64,000 nt of DNA from Campylobacter concisus (GCF_002092855.1 NZ_LVLC01000012.1:372001-436000); one strand, 5' to 3'; positions 9,565 to 18,824 are shown, numbered from the stretch's first letter. Notes: generated from the sequence alone by a model not told the origin. Numbers and translations: made by a program.

Positions 9565-10104
9565 ATGAAGTGCAATATCGTCATAAATGGACAAAATTTA
9601 ATAGATTATAAATCTTTTATCTTATTTTTCTCAAAAGCAGCAAGAAAGCAGTATTTTATAAACACTTTTATGATATTTACTGAAGCCATCATAGCTGGTT
9701 TCGTTGCTGATATGCTATTAAAAAGTAAAATTTTTACTATTATCGGAGCTGTTTTTGCTATATTTTGGATCATTTTTTATCCTATTTTTTTAAAAAGAAG
9801 TCGCATAGCTGCATTAAAGAGAATTGAAATTTTAGACGTTCAAAAGAAAATGAATTTTGAAGTAAATGAGAAATTTCTGGCTTATTATGAAAGCGAACCC
9901 AAAGAAAATGAAAAATTTGACCTAAATAAAGTTAGTGAAATTTATGAGCTAAAAAATATTTTTATCATTTTTTTAGAAGAAAAAATTCATCTAATAATCC
10001 CAAAAGATGAAGCTAGCTCAAAAATGATAAATGAGCTGGCCAAACTTTGCCATAAAGATATTTTGAAATTTGAAAATTTTAGCGCAAAGAGCGTGCTTAA
10101 ATAG
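9565..10104 (+). CDS. YcxB-like membrane protein
   Basis: 179 residues: a short polar start, two adjacent transmembrane helices (about residues 38-52 and 58-75) and a soluble C-terminal domain rich in strands (NKVSEIYELKNIFIIFLEEKIHLIIPKDEA). This matches the YcxB layout, where two helices are followed by a PH-like domain; the call is by pattern, not by a unique motif. It lies between two large leftward cyclic-di-GMP genes and converges with the second, overlapping it by eight bases. No function is known. Confidence 0.6.
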   Translation: MKCNIVINGQNLIDYKSFILFFSKAARKQYFINTFMIFTEAIIAGFVADMLLKSKIFTIIGAVFAIFWIIFYPIFLKRSRIAALKRIEILDVQKKMNFEVNEKFLAYYESEPKENEKFDLNKVSEIYELKNIFIIFLEEKIHLIIPKDEASSKMINELAKLCHKDILKFENFSAKSVLK

Positions 10105-12424
10105 CGCTTATTATAAGCTTTTCAAAATCCTCTGCACTCATTGGCTTGCCCCAAAGATACCCTTGCACCTCATCGCATCCAAGCTCTCTTAAAATTTCAA
10201 GCTGGGTTTCATCTTCGACGCCTTCAGCAATAGTCTTTAGCTCCACATTTTTAGCTAAAGCTATAACGCTTTTTACTACGTCTTTATCTATATCATTTTT
10301 AGCAATATTATCTATCAGCTCTTTAGCGATCTTTAGGCGACCCATAGGATATTTTTTGATGTAATTCATCGATGAAAAACCGGTACCAAAATCATCTATG
10401 GAGATGCAAATTCCTCTATTAGAAAGATCAGATAACGCACTTTGCATCATCTCTTCGGCATTGACAAGGCTGGCCTCAGTGATCTCAACATCTACACAAG
10501 ATGGATCGATGCCGTATCTATCTATATAGCTTAAAAATTTAGATGCAAAATTTATATTATCAATCTGTTTTGGCGAGATATTTATGCCTATTTTTAGGTT
10601 TGTATTATATTTCTCATTCCAAAAGGCCATTTGTTTTATAGCATTTTTTGCTACCCATTTTCCTATCGCATTGATAATAGAGCTTTGTTCGGCTATTGGG
10701 ATAAATTTTGATTGATCTACCGGACCTTTTATAGGAGAGTTCCACCTAACAAGAGCCTCTGCTCCTACTATTTTTTTACCTTCTATTAGATATTGGGGCT
10801 GAAATTTTAGCTCAAATTCTTCATCAAAGCTTATGCTATTTAGCAATATTTCTATGTAGTTTCTATCCTGAATAATGCTTTTTATATCACTATAAAAAAC
10901 ATACTTTTCAGATGCATCTTTCTTTGCTGCTTCTAGTGCTGCTTCTGATTGCATGATAAAATCATCAGCCAAAATTTCACTGGTTTGTGTCGAGCTAATC
11001 CCTATTTTCGCATCAAGTACAATTTTATAATCATCTATAACTATTGGCTCTGAAATAGCTTTTAGTAGATAGCGTAAAAATTCCCTGCAATGTACATTTT
11101 CGTTTTGCTTGACAACAACGATGAAGTCATCGCCGCCAGATCTTGCAAATAAGGAATCGTTTGGTGGCAATATTGACTCAATATTTAAAGCAAACTTTGC
11201 TATTACATCATCGCCGATATAATGCCCATACGAGTCATTTATTGCCTTAAAATGGTTTATATCAATACTATAAATATCTATCTTTTCGCCAAGTGCCTTT
11301 GACTTTATCATCTCTTCAAGCCTTGCGATAAAATACTGGCGATTTAGAGCATTTGTCAAATAATCATATTTACTGATCCTTTGTAGGTGCCTATTTGTCT
11401 CTTCAAGCTCTTTTACTTTACTTTCTATCTGATTATTTAACACTTTTTTGATATGTATTTCACGTTTAATTAAAATATCCATCTTTCTAACATTAGAAAA
11501 TGTATAAGATAATGCCCCGTATGCAAGCAAAGTAACTAAAATAGAAAATAACCATGTCAAATTTATCTTCCAAGAGTACAAGATCATGATCGTTAAAAAT
11601 ACGGCGAAAACAAATAGCTTTTGTATTAAAATTTTATCAAAATCGTTTCTGAGCGCCCTAAATTTTAGATTTGCCTCACCCTCTCTTAAATGAAGCGCAG
11701 CAACAAACAACATAAAAAATGAACTCTTAAATACAATGTCGTATCCAAAAAAGGATATTTCATCTATCCAAAAATCCATTGTAGTGGTAAAAACATCATA
11801 AGTGCTTATTACAATAAGCGCTATCAAGCATAAAAGTATAGATAGTCTTCTTTTTGAAAATTTAAGTGAAAAAAATGCAATAAATGAAGTACAAAACATA
11901 AATAAATCTATGGCAATGTAACTTAGATTAAAAAAATCTTTTTGACTTAAAACTTGAGTTAAATTTCTATTAAAAATCATAAACCACATAAAGCTAAAAT
12001 ATATTGCGGAAATAGAAACTGAGTCCACAAACACTTGCATTAAAAATAAATTTTTCAAATTTTTGATCAAAATATAAAAAGCAGAAAATGCAAACATAAA
12101 ATATGAGACTACGTATGAGATTTGTATAAAATTGACTTTAGAAAGAAATTGTTTAAGAAAATCAACCTTATCATATAGCATCCACATAGTATCTGATGCT
12201 ACCCAGCAAGTAAGGCCTAGTAATATATATATCCAATATGTTTTTAAATTTCTTGTCTCTTTTAGCTTTAAAAAGATAAATAATGTGATCATAAAATCAA
12301 ATAGAGTAGTAATTATGTCTTCATAAAAACCACTAGCAATAAAATAACTAACAACATATACACAAAAAAGTATCAACATAAATAAAAAAGATACTTGATT
12401 TTCGTTGCTTATTTTACTTATCAT
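10097..12424 (-). CDS. Membrane GGDEF-EAL cyclic-di-GMP protein
   Basis: 775 residues: eight or so transmembrane segments (1-300), a coiled linker ending in NRHLQRISKYDYLTNALNR, a GGDEF domain and an EAL domain. The cyclase motif reads SGGDDF (11123-11137), a conservative Glu to Asp change in GGDEF. The phosphodiesterase residues look complete: GAEALVRW, INISPKQ, VEITEASL, SIDDFGTGFSS, KTIAEGVED and DEVQGYLWGKPM. It is therefore a likely active cyclic-di-GMP hydrolase, cyclase activity uncertain. The membrane part could sense a small ligand or redox state. Starts 10 bp downstream of the ciaB stop on the same strand, so it may be co-transcribed with ciaB. Confidence 0.9.
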   Translation of the reverse strand: MISKISNENQVSFLFMLILFCVYVVSYFIASGFYEDIITTLFDFMITLFIFLKLKETRNLKTYWIYILLGLTCWVASDTMWMLYDKVDFLKQFLSKVNFIQISYVVSYFMFAFSAFYILIKNLKNLFLMQVFVDSVSISAIYFSFMWFMIFNRNLTQVLSQKDFFNLSYIAIDLFMFCTSFIAFFSLKFSKRRLSILLCLIALIVISTYDVFTTTMDFWIDEISFFGYDIVFKSSFFMLFVAALHLREGEANLKFRALRNDFDKILIQKLFVFAVFLTIMILYSWKINLTWLFSILVTLLAYGALSYTFSNVRKMDILIKREIHIKKVLNNQIESKVKELEETNRHLQRISKYDYLTNALNRQYFIARLEEMIKSKALGEKIDIYSIDINHFKAINDSYGHYIGDDVIAKFALNIESILPPNDSLFARSGGDDFIVVVKQNENVHCREFLRYLLKAISEPIVIDDYKIVLDAKIGISSTQTSEILADDFIMQSEAALEAAKKDASEKYVFYSDIKSIIQDRNYIEILLNSISFDEEFELKFQPQYLIEGKKIVGAEALVRWNSPIKGPVDQSKFIPIAEQSSIINAIGKWVAKNAIKQMAFWNEKYNTNLKIGINISPKQIDNINFASKFLSYIDRYGIDPSCVDVEITEASLVNAEEMMQSALSDLSNRGICISIDDFGTGFSSMNYIKKYPMGRLKIAKELIDNIAKNDIDKDVVKSVIALAKNVELKTIAEGVEDETQLEILRELGCDEVQGYLWGKPMSAEDFEKLIISAI

Positions 12425-12433
12425 GTTCCGTCT

Positions 12434-14275
12434 TTATATATCTTTCTCTGCCTTTTTGGCTAAGCTTTGCCACCTTTGCCACTCGCCGCTATCATCGACG
12501 TCGTTGCCGATAGCTTCGTACCTAGCGTAGAAATGCTCAACAAATTTCTTGCACTCTTCATCTTTTGGTAGATAGCTTAGTTCATCTTTTTGGCAAAATT
12601 TCTCCAAAAATGTGCTCGCATCAACTTTTTTAGCGTATGTTTGCGCTAGATCGTAGTAGTTTTCTAAGCAAATTTCTTTAAATTTAGCGTAAGCTTGCTC
12701 GCTCATATCCACGCTTAGTTTGCCATCAAATTTAAGCACGCCAGCCCTAAAAAGCAAGCTAAGATGTATGAGTCCCTCGCAGTAATAAGCCCTCACCTCA
12801 TCGACCTTTCGCCACGCGATAAGCCCAACAGCACGAGCTATTAGCTCATGAAAGATAGCCATTTTATACTCCGCCTCTTCGTGCAAGAAAAAATTTACTA
12901 GCCCACCAGTCGTCGCCTTATACTCTTCTATAAATTTAAAGACGCCACTTTTATTCATCATCATCTCAGTATCAAGCCCGATAAAGAGGATGTGTCCAAA
13001 CTCATGGCCGATCGTTGAAATTTCATAGACTTTTTTCCAAATTTTTGGCTTTAAAAATAAAATCTCTCTGCCAAAATCCAAAAACTCCTTGCTAAAAATT
13101 TCAGCCCCAAGCTTCATAAAAGGCTTTGCCTTTGCGCCCTCATAGACGTGATTTACAAAGGCAAAAATTTTCTTACCACATTTTGCACTCACGCTCTCAT
13201 CATTTGGCACGACTTGAGCGCTAAAAAGCCCGTTTAGCTCCGCTGCGTAATAGATCATCGGCACGCTTATATAAAGCTGCGTTCTAGCGATATTTTCGCT
13301 AACTGCCCTATTTGTCTCAGCGTTATCAAATTTTATCTTTTCGCAAACGCTCTTATAAGTTTTTGCCACTTTTTCTTTAAAATTATGCTCATCTATGCCC
13401 TCGCTATCAACCAGCCTGATGTCCCACTCAAGTGCAACTGCGTGCGTATAAGCGTCCTCGTAGTACTCTAGCGGATGGCCTGGCTGAAGTGCGCCTTTTA
13501 CATCCATCCACGCTATCTCAGCCTCTTGCCATGCATTTATCACCTTTGCGTTGTCCTCTTCACAAAAGGCATTTTGCAGCTTTTCAAGGTATTTTATGTA
13601 TGATTTTTGCTCGTCATTTTGGGCTAAATTTCTTAAAATTTCAAGATTTTTAGCAAAGACACTTTTAAGCTCTCTCACCTCATCTTTAAAGGCAAGTGCG
13701 TAAGGCAAAAAGCTAAATTTCTCGCCTTCTTTGCAAACTGCGCCATACGTTCTATCAGCCCTTACACCGTTAGCGTCACACTGAAATAAGCCGTTTTTAG
13801 TAATAAACTCATTTGCATGGCTTAGATCTTTAAATTTAGCCTCAAACTCTTTGTTTGTAGTGTCGATAATACGATCCTGCCATGAAATTTGCCACGCATT
13901 TAGACTTAGTCCAAGCTCGTGCATCGCATGCACAAAAGCTTGGTTAAATGGATCTAAAATTTTCTCTTCTTTGGCCTTTTCTAAAAGCTTGGCGTGCAGA
14001 TTTTCATATAAATTTCTAACGTAGCCATACATTAAATTTAGCACTCGTTTTTGCTCATCTTCGCCTAAATTTAGCTTTTTTAGCTCATTTTGAAGCGGAT
14101 CTACTTTAAGATCTACTATCCTTCTTGCAAGGGCTAGTTTCTGGCTTGGTGTGCCAGCAAGGCCGCAAATTTTAACAGCCTCGTTTATAATGTCATCGTC
14201 TAAATTTTTATAAATAGCATTTAGCTTGTTTTTTTGCTCTTTTGTGAGTTCATTTAATCTTTTAAAGTCGTTCAT
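12434..14275 (-). CDS. ciaB: CiaB-family invasion protein with HExxH motif
   Basis: 613 residues, the length of Campylobacter jejuni invasion antigen B, and overall sequence style agrees (WQISWQDRIIDTTNKEF, LGAEIFSKEFLDFGREI). No signal peptide. Around residue 427 there is STIGHEFGHILFIG followed 30 residues later by EEYKATTGG: an HExxH zinc-metallopeptidase signature with a downstream acidic stretch, reminiscent of M3/M49-type peptidases. The C. jejuni protein was described as secreted via the flagellar apparatus; the metallopeptidase reading is my inference from the motif. It precedes the GGDEF-EAL gene by 10 bp on the same strand. Confidence 0.82.
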   Translation of the reverse strand: MNDFKRLNELTKEQKNKLNAIYKNLDDDIINEAVKICGLAGTPSQKLALARRIVDLKVDPLQNELKKLNLGEDEQKRVLNLMYGYVRNLYENLHAKLLEKAKEEKILDPFNQAFVHAMHELGLSLNAWQISWQDRIIDTTNKEFEAKFKDLSHANEFITKNGLFQCDANGVRADRTYGAVCKEGEKFSFLPYALAFKDEVRELKSVFAKNLEILRNLAQNDEQKSYIKYLEKLQNAFCEEDNAKVINAWQEAEIAWMDVKGALQPGHPLEYYEDAYTHAVALEWDIRLVDSEGIDEHNFKEKVAKTYKSVCEKIKFDNAETNRAVSENIARTQLYISVPMIYYAAELNGLFSAQVVPNDESVSAKCGKKIFAFVNHVYEGAKAKPFMKLGAEIFSKEFLDFGREILFLKPKIWKKVYEISTIGHEFGHILFIGLDTEMMMNKSGVFKFIEEYKATTGGLVNFFLHEEAEYKMAIFHELIARAVGLIAWRKVDEVRAYYCEGLIHLSLLFRAGVLKFDGKLSVDMSEQAYAKFKEICLENYYDLAQTYAKKVDASTFLEKFCQKDELSYLPKDEECKKFVEHFYARYEAIGNDVDDSGEWQRWQSLAKKAEKDI

Positions 14276-14366
14276 TTTTTCATCCCCTGAAGTTGCAAGA
14301 TTTTAGCATAAAGCCATTAAAATTTGCTACAATCAACCAAAAATTTTAACATCTAAAAGGCAAAAA

Positions 14367-14780
14367 ATGGATATTTTAAAGGATTTTGGTGAGCCACGCA
14401 TAAAACAAGTTATGTTGCCAAAGGACACAAACTCAGCTGGAAATATTTTTGGTGGCTGGATAATGAGTCAGATCGACCTTGCAGGTGCACAAGCTGCAAG
14501 AGAAATTTCTCCCGAGCGCGTTGTGACAATTTCTATGAAAGAGATCATCTTTAAACAACCTGTCTTTGTTGGCGATGTGCTAAGCTGCTACGCTAAAATC
14601 ATCTCCGTTGGCAAAACATCGATAACAACGCAAATAGAAGTAACCGCTCTTAGGCTAAATCCGGGCGGATATAGAGAAACTATACACGTTACAAGCGCTA
14701 CCGCAACTTACGTAAGCGTGACGAAAGATGGGCTTAAAAAGCCAATCGATGAGAAACTAAAACAGCTTCATGGATTTTAA
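14367..14780 (+). CDS. Acyl-CoA thioesterase, YciA-like hotdog
   Basis: 137 residues, one hotdog domain. The catalytic segment NIFGGWIMSQIDLAGAQAA (Asp on the central helix) and the later strands KTSITTQIEVTA are those of the YciA branch, which cleaves many acyl-CoA esters in the cytosol. The family usually works as a hexamer. It stands alone between leftward ciaB and rightward crp-type gene; a 12-bp-arm hairpin follows the stop. Confidence 0.88.
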   Translation: MDILKDFGEPRIKQVMLPKDTNSAGNIFGGWIMSQIDLAGAQAAREISPERVVTISMKEIIFKQPVFVGDVLSCYAKIISVGKTSITTQIEVTALRLNPGGYRETIHVTSATATYVSVTKDGLKKPIDEKLKQLHGF

Positions 14781-14781
14781 A

Positions 14782-14810
14782 AATTTGGTTGCAATTTATG
14801 CAACCAAATT
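14782..14810 (+). terminator. Strong hairpin after thioesterase gene
   Basis: Perfect 12-base arms AATTTGGTTGCA and TGCAACCAAATT with a five-base loop, one base after the stop codon. The bases behind it are mostly A on the + strand, so the T run of a classic terminator is lacking; it may work poorly or protect the mRNA end. Confidence 0.55.
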
Positions 14811-14928
14811 AAAAAATTAATACTACTTTTAAAAATTATTGAAATTCTTAAACTAAAAGCAATATTTTTCAACTTCTTTAAATGCTTTGTGAAGTAAAAT
14901 CAGGCCCTATACATTTTTTGGGAGAATC

Positions 14929-15567
14929 ATGAAAAAGTCACGTTTAGGCCTTTTGCAAACACAAATTTTAGATATCCTAACTCAATCCGAGCTTGATAAA
15001 TTTGAGTACAAAAACCTTCCAAAAACAAGCATCATCTACGCAGAAGAGATCAAAATCATCATTTTAAAAAGTGGCTGTGCAAAGCTTTCGTTTTTTGAAG
15101 ACGGGGAAGAATTTATCCTTTACCGTTTGGAAGCAAATAACATCGCTGTTCTTGATGATAATTGTGCTTTTGAAATTTTAGAAGATGCAAAAATTTACTC
15201 CATAAACTTAAGCGAAATAAGTGAAATTTTATCAAATGTAAATGTTGTAGATGAAATTTTAAAAGCGGCGTTAAACGCCATCATCGTGCAACGTCAAATC
15301 ATAAAATCCATACTTTTTGAAGATGCAAAAGGCAGGATTGCAAATTTTTTGATCGAGCTTGCAAAGGAGCAGGATCTAAAGCAAAATGGATATCACTACA
15401 TATTTTTGCCATTTTCTCTAAAAGTGCTCTCAAGCTTTGTGGGGCTAAAACGCCAAAGCGCTTCAACTACTTTTAATGAGCTTATAAAAGATGACATCAT
15501 AAGAAAGATCACACCACACGAGTTTTTAATAATTGATTATGAAAAACTTGAAAGTTACACAAACTAA
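14929..15567 (+). CDS. Crp/Fnr-family transcription regulator
   Basis: 212 residues. A degenerate cyclic-nucleotide-type beta barrel (about 15-100) is followed by a long dimer helix and a winged helix with recognition segment LSSFVGLKRQSASTTFNEL, the Crp/Fnr pattern. There is no N-terminal cysteine cluster, so it is not an oxygen-sensing Fnr of the classic type; single cysteines at GCAKL and NCAFE are present. It resembles nitrosative/redox regulators of this group only in general form. Neighbours are focA and the hyf operon, which makes them candidate targets, but no binding site was established. Confidence 0.83.
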   Translation: MKKSRLGLLQTQILDILTQSELDKFEYKNLPKTSIIYAEEIKIIILKSGCAKLSFFEDGEEFILYRLEANNIAVLDDNCAFEILEDAKIYSINLSEISEILSNVNVVDEILKAALNAIIVQRQIIKSILFEDAKGRIANFLIELAKEQDLKQNGYHYIFLPFSLKVLSSFVGLKRQSASTTFNELIKDDIIRKITPHEFLIIDYEKLESYTN

Positions 15568-15614
15568 AAATCAAAAATTTTTATAATGGCTAGCAAAGAG
15601 TAGCCTTAGAGGAT

Positions 15615-15640
15615 TAGTCTTTGCCAAGAAGCAAAGACTA
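15615..15640. terminator. Hairpin between converging crp-type gene and focA
   Basis: Arms TAGTCTTTGC and GCAAAGACTA around CAAGAA, followed on the + strand by AAAATTTTT and a further T run. It lies between the stop codons of two converging genes and can serve as their shared terminator, better placed for the rightward one. Confidence 0.7.
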
Positions 15641-15647
15641 AAAATTT

Positions 15648-16514
15648 TTAAGCTTTTTTCTTCATATCGAATTTATTTGCCATAAAGCCAACTAAACCAA
15701 CAAAGAAAAGTCCGCCGCAGATATTACCAAGTGTAACTGGAACTAAGTTTTTACCGATAAAATTTCCCCAGTTTAAAACTTCTAGCTTTTCAGCCGTGAT
15801 GCCATGTCCTAGAGCTGCAGCTGCAGCAGCGATATCTCCGCCGTTTGCTGCTATATAGTGAGCTTTTGAGATGATGGCTTCAGTGATAATAAACATATTT
15901 GCCACGCAGTGCTCCATTGAGCAAGCCACAAACGCGCCGATCATCCACATAATGGCAAAGAATTTACCAGATAGATTGCTCTCGCTTGTCGCAGTCCAAA
16001 TAGACATACAAACAAAGACATTACAAAAAATTCCGCGGATAAATAGCTCATGAAATGGTGCTGTGATCTTGCCAATACCAGCTGGTATAAAGTGCTGCAA
16101 GATGTAGCCATCATACTTTAGCGGCAAGCCTGAGTAGTAGTACATATAAGCGATCAATGCGCCGCCAACGAAGTTAAATATCCAAACGATAGCCCAGTAT
16201 CCGATAGTCTTACCTAGTTTTAGCTTTCCTTCATATGCGCTAACACCACTTAAAACTGAGCTTGTAAAAAGATGTCCGCCATAAAAGACAACCATCATAA
16301 GACCACAGCTAAATGTGATACCACCGATAAAATTTGAAAGACCAATTGACTGATTTTCAGCCATACCAACTGTCGAGTGAGCCCAGAAAATATCACCCAT
16401 AGCAATAGCAGCTCCAGCCATGATAGCAAGAAAAATAATACTAGTAAGCGGCATATGAGCCTTATGCTCCATAGAGCTTGAGACCGCTTGAGCGGTTTCT
16501 GCCGGATTTAACAT
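15648..16514 (-). CDS. focA: Formate/nitrite-family channel
   Basis: Six-helix pentameric channel of the FNT family, here about 288 residues, moving formate (or nitrite) across the inner membrane. Family features: GMMV-type helix breaks, FIGGITFSCGLMMVVFYGGHLFTSS (Omega loop region), the NWIFNFVGGALIAY helix and the HCVANMFII histidine helix. I chose ATG at 16514 because AAGGAG lies six bases upstream; an ATG 33 bases earlier (16547) has no ribosome site. It follows hycI by 160 bp on the same strand, hence formate is the likeliest substrate, but nitrite cannot be excluded by sequence. Confidence 0.88.
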   Translation of the reverse strand: MLNPAETAQAVSSSMEHKAHMPLTSIIFLAIMAGAAIAMGDIFWAHSTVGMAENQSIGLSNFIGGITFSCGLMMVVFYGGHLFTSSVLSGVSAYEGKLKLGKTIGYWAIVWIFNFVGGALIAYMYYYSGLPLKYDGYILQHFIPAGIGKITAPFHELFIRGIFCNVFVCMSIWTATSESNLSGKFFAIMWMIGAFVACSMEHCVANMFIITEAIISKAHYIAANGGDIAAAAAALGHGITAEKLEVLNWGNFIGKNLVPVTLGNICGGLFFVGLVGFMANKFDMKKKA

Positions 16515-16676
16515 CACATTCTCCTTTTTATTTTCAATCTCGCACATGAGCCAAGCTCATCTTTGCGACCAAAGTTTAACACTTTGCAAAATCACTAAAG
16601 TCAAATCAATGCTTGCGGTTAAAAGCAAATTTTGCCTTTAGTAACCAAAAAGACTAAATTTAGCTATTTGCTAAAT

Positions 16677-17123
16677 TTAACCGACTAAATTTTTATCAAT
16701 CTCTACAATTCTTAAAAAAGCTTTTCTGGCACTTTTTTTAGCCTGCTCGCTTAGTCCTTCTTCGAAATTTAAGACATTTTCGAGCAAGACGCTAATGCCA
16801 AGAAAAAGCGTCTTAGGGCAAATTTTTCGCAAATAGCTCAAAAGCACTGGCGTTGGGAGATTGTGAGTTGAGTAGATGTAGTCTCTATCGTCACTTAGGT
16901 CAAAAAACTCTATCTTATCCTCATCAAAGCCGCTCATCGCATCAACTACTATCAAAATATCAGGCGCAAATTCTCTAATAGCTGAAAATTCATTCTCAGG
17001 CACATCTTGCCCAAAAAAGACCTTCCACTCTTTTAGCTCAGCTTCTACGATGCGACCTACTTCATTACCCACATCATCATCGCCACGCATAGGATTACCA
17101 ATGCAAAGGATGGCCTTTTTCAT
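16677..17123 (-). CDS. hycI: Hydrogenase maturation endopeptidase
   Basis: 148 residues, M52-family protease that trims the C-terminus of the large hydrogenase subunit after nickel insertion. The start CIGNPMRGDDDVGNEV and VVDAMSGF carry the acidic nickel-sensing residues (Asp in RGDDDVG, Asp in VDAM) and the later STHNLP gives the histidine. Its substrate should be HyfG, whose C-terminus has the cleavable tail. ATG at 17123 overlaps the hycH stop (TGATG); the frame is open three bases further to TTG. Confidence 0.9.
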   Translation of the reverse strand: MKKAILCIGNPMRGDDDVGNEVGRIVEAELKEWKVFFGQDVPENEFSAIREFAPDILIVVDAMSGFDEDKIEFFDLSDDRDYIYSTHNLPTPVLLSYLRKICPKTLFLGISVLLENVLNFEEGLSEQAKKSARKAFLRIVEIDKNLVG

Positions 17124-17467
17124 CAAAAGTCCTTCCTAAGCACGATATATCCCTCTTTTAAATTTGTCAAAATTTCTTTAAGCTTACACTCACAAAGCTG
17201 CGGCAAGAGTTTAGCGATATGCTCGGCAAAAATTTCAACTTCAAAATATTTGCTTAAATTTCCGATCTTAAATTTCACGTATTCGCCTGAGTTTTTGATC
17301 ATCTCGTCAAATTCCTCATCGCTTAGCTCTAAAATTTTCTCGCTAAAGTCTATCGTACCAACGCCGTGTCCCACGCAAGTGGAGAAAATTTTTATCTCTT
17401 TTAGCTCGCGTGGAAGCTTATCGTTGTCATCCATATGCCTTTTTGTAAGCTTATAAACTTGTATCAT
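17123..17467 (-). CDS. hycH: HycH-like formate hydrogenlyase maturation protein
   Basis: 114 residues. Although short, it aligns by eye with E. coli HycH: YKLTKRHMDDNDKLPRE matches the HycH N-terminal pattern (L-R-D-ND-P-E), CVGHGVGTIDF matches its GH-G-ID region, and KYFEVEIFAEHIAKLL its KYGEI segment. HycH helps mature the hydrogenase-3 large subunit by an unknown mechanism. Overlaps hyfI upstream (ATGA) and hycI downstream, so it is translated as part of the hyf operon. Confidence 0.75.
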   Translation of the reverse strand: MIQVYKLTKRHMDDNDKLPRELKEIKIFSTCVGHGVGTIDFSEKILELSDEEFDEMIKNSGEYVKFKIGNLSKYFEVEIFAEHIAKLLPQLCECKLKEILTNLKEGYIVLRKDF

Positions 17468-18288
17468 CTCTTACTCCAAACCTCGCTATCAACGTCTATC
17501 GCAAAGCTTTTATCAGCTTTTGCATATTTTAGATAGACATCATTATGCAAAAGCCCCATGCACTCAGCATATCTAGGATCTTCCTCTTTTTTGATAGCTG
17601 TAAGCACAGCCTCTCTTGAAATGCTTGGGTCATGGACATCTTTTGAACATTTGATAGCATTCATATATTTTTCAAAAAGGATTCTACCAAAGATATAGCT
17701 CATTAGCCTTCTGCTTTCAGCTTGCAAGTCACGCTCGAATAAAATATCGCCTATGATCGACTTCTCAACTGAAGGTGGCAATGTATTATCTTCTTCGTAG
17801 CTTTTTTTATGAAGCTTTTGATCTATGATACCAAGAGCCATGCCAAGGCCGTAAATAATGCTTGCTGGGTGTGGAGGACAGCCTGGGATATAGACATCGA
17901 CTGGGATTATCTTATCGATGCCGCCCCAAACGCTATAAGCATCGTGGAAAATTCCGCCACTGCTTCCGCATGCACCAAGAGCAACTACGATCTTAGGATC
18001 TGGAGTCGCCTCATAAGCACGAAGAAGCGGATAATACATCTGTCTTGTTACAGGACCAGTGCAAAGCAAAATATCAGCGTGTCTTGGGTTTGCAACAAGT
18101 TTAAAACCAAAACGCTCAGGATCCCACATCGGCGTAATAGCTGCAAAAATTTCTATCTCACAGCCGTTACAGCTTCCGCAGTCGATCCTATAAACGCTAA
18201 AGCTTCTTTTGATATTTTTTAGATGCTCTAGCTTTGCAGTTAGATCATTTGCTGTTTTTATGTCCTCTGGGACTTGATATAGACTCAT
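17464..18288 (-). CDS. hyfI: Hydrogenase-4 small subunit (NuoB-like)
   Basis: 274 residues; carries the proximal [4Fe-4S] cluster that takes electrons to or from the NiFe site. Ligands are visible in DCGSCNGCEIEI, LGACGSSGGIF and IPGCPPHPASI, the NuoB pattern, and GPVTRQMYYPLLRAYE matches group 4 enzymes. The C-terminal 100 residues (from about 165) are an extension beyond the NuoB core, as in HyfI/HycG. Overlaps hyfH by four bases and hycH by four bases. Confidence 0.93.
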   Translation of the reverse strand: MSLYQVPEDIKTANDLTAKLEHLKNIKRSFSVYRIDCGSCNGCEIEIFAAITPMWDPERFGFKLVANPRHADILLCTGPVTRQMYYPLLRAYEATPDPKIVVALGACGSSGGIFHDAYSVWGGIDKIIPVDVYIPGCPPHPASIIYGLGMALGIIDQKLHKKSYEEDNTLPPSVEKSIIGDILFERDLQAESRRLMSYIFGRILFEKYMNAIKCSKDVHDPSISREAVLTAIKKEEDPRYAECMGLLHNDVYLKYAKADKSFAIDVDSEVWSKR

Positions 18289-18824
18289 TTTATAGCCTCC
18301 TCAATGCCTTTTGTTAGCCTCTCAGCAGATTGATTTTTCTTGCACTCTGGGCAGATATAAAGGTAGTCTTTTGCCTCTTCAAGTCTGCCTGGGAGTAAAT
18401 TTGCTGTGCCAAGCTTTTCAAGGGTGAAATTTATAAGCCTTTTTGGCGTAAATGACTTGCCGCAGCATTTGCAAGTTTGCATCTCAAGCTCGCCCCTTTG
18501 TATAAGAGCGCTCTTGTCAAATTTAACCGCAAGCTCAAAGCTATCACTAAGTCTTACAGCTCCAGTTGGGCAAACCTCATCGCAGCGTCCGCAAAATATG
18601 CAGCGTCCGCAGTCAAATTCCCAAACAAGCTTTGTTTGCTCCTCGTTCATCTTAAGCTCTATCGCGTTACTAGGACAAGCGATACCGCAAGCTGCACAAC
18701 CTATGCAAAGATCGTATGTATAGTTTGGCTGACCACGGAAATTTTCAGGAACAATATATGGCTCAAATGGATAGGCGTATGTCGCTTTTCCATATTTTTC
18801 TGTGATGTCAAATAACTTCATCAT
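18285..18824 (-). CDS. hyfH: Hydrogenase-4 ferredoxin-like subunit (NuoI-like)
   Basis: 179 residues with two [4Fe-4S] motifs, CIGCAACGIACPSNAI and CGRCIFCGRCDEVCPTGAV, linking the small subunit to the electron-input subunit. The last third has a further cysteine pair set, CKCCGKSF and CPECKKNQ, which looks like a structural zinc site as in HycF/HyfH. Four-base overlaps with hyfG before and hyfI after. Two consecutive ATG codons lie at the start; the first is used here. Confidence 0.93.
   Translation of the reverse strand: MMKLFDITEKYGKATYAYPFEPYIVPENFRGQPNYTYDLCIGCAACGIACPSNAIELKMNEEQTKLVWEFDCGRCIFCGRCDEVCPTGAVRLSDSFELAVKFDKSALIQRGELEMQTCKCCGKSFTPKRLINFTLEKLGTANLLPGRLEEAKDYLYICPECKKNQSAERLTKGIEEAIK

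Noticed and set aside
16514..16660. Fnr or Crp operator upstream of focA
   Set aside because: Only poor half-sites (TTGAC, GTGAT) could be found, not enough to call a site.
18406..18815. Rightward frames over hyfH
   Set aside because: Antisense to a clear four-cysteine-set ferredoxin subunit; cysteine codons give the Ser/Thr-rich appearance.
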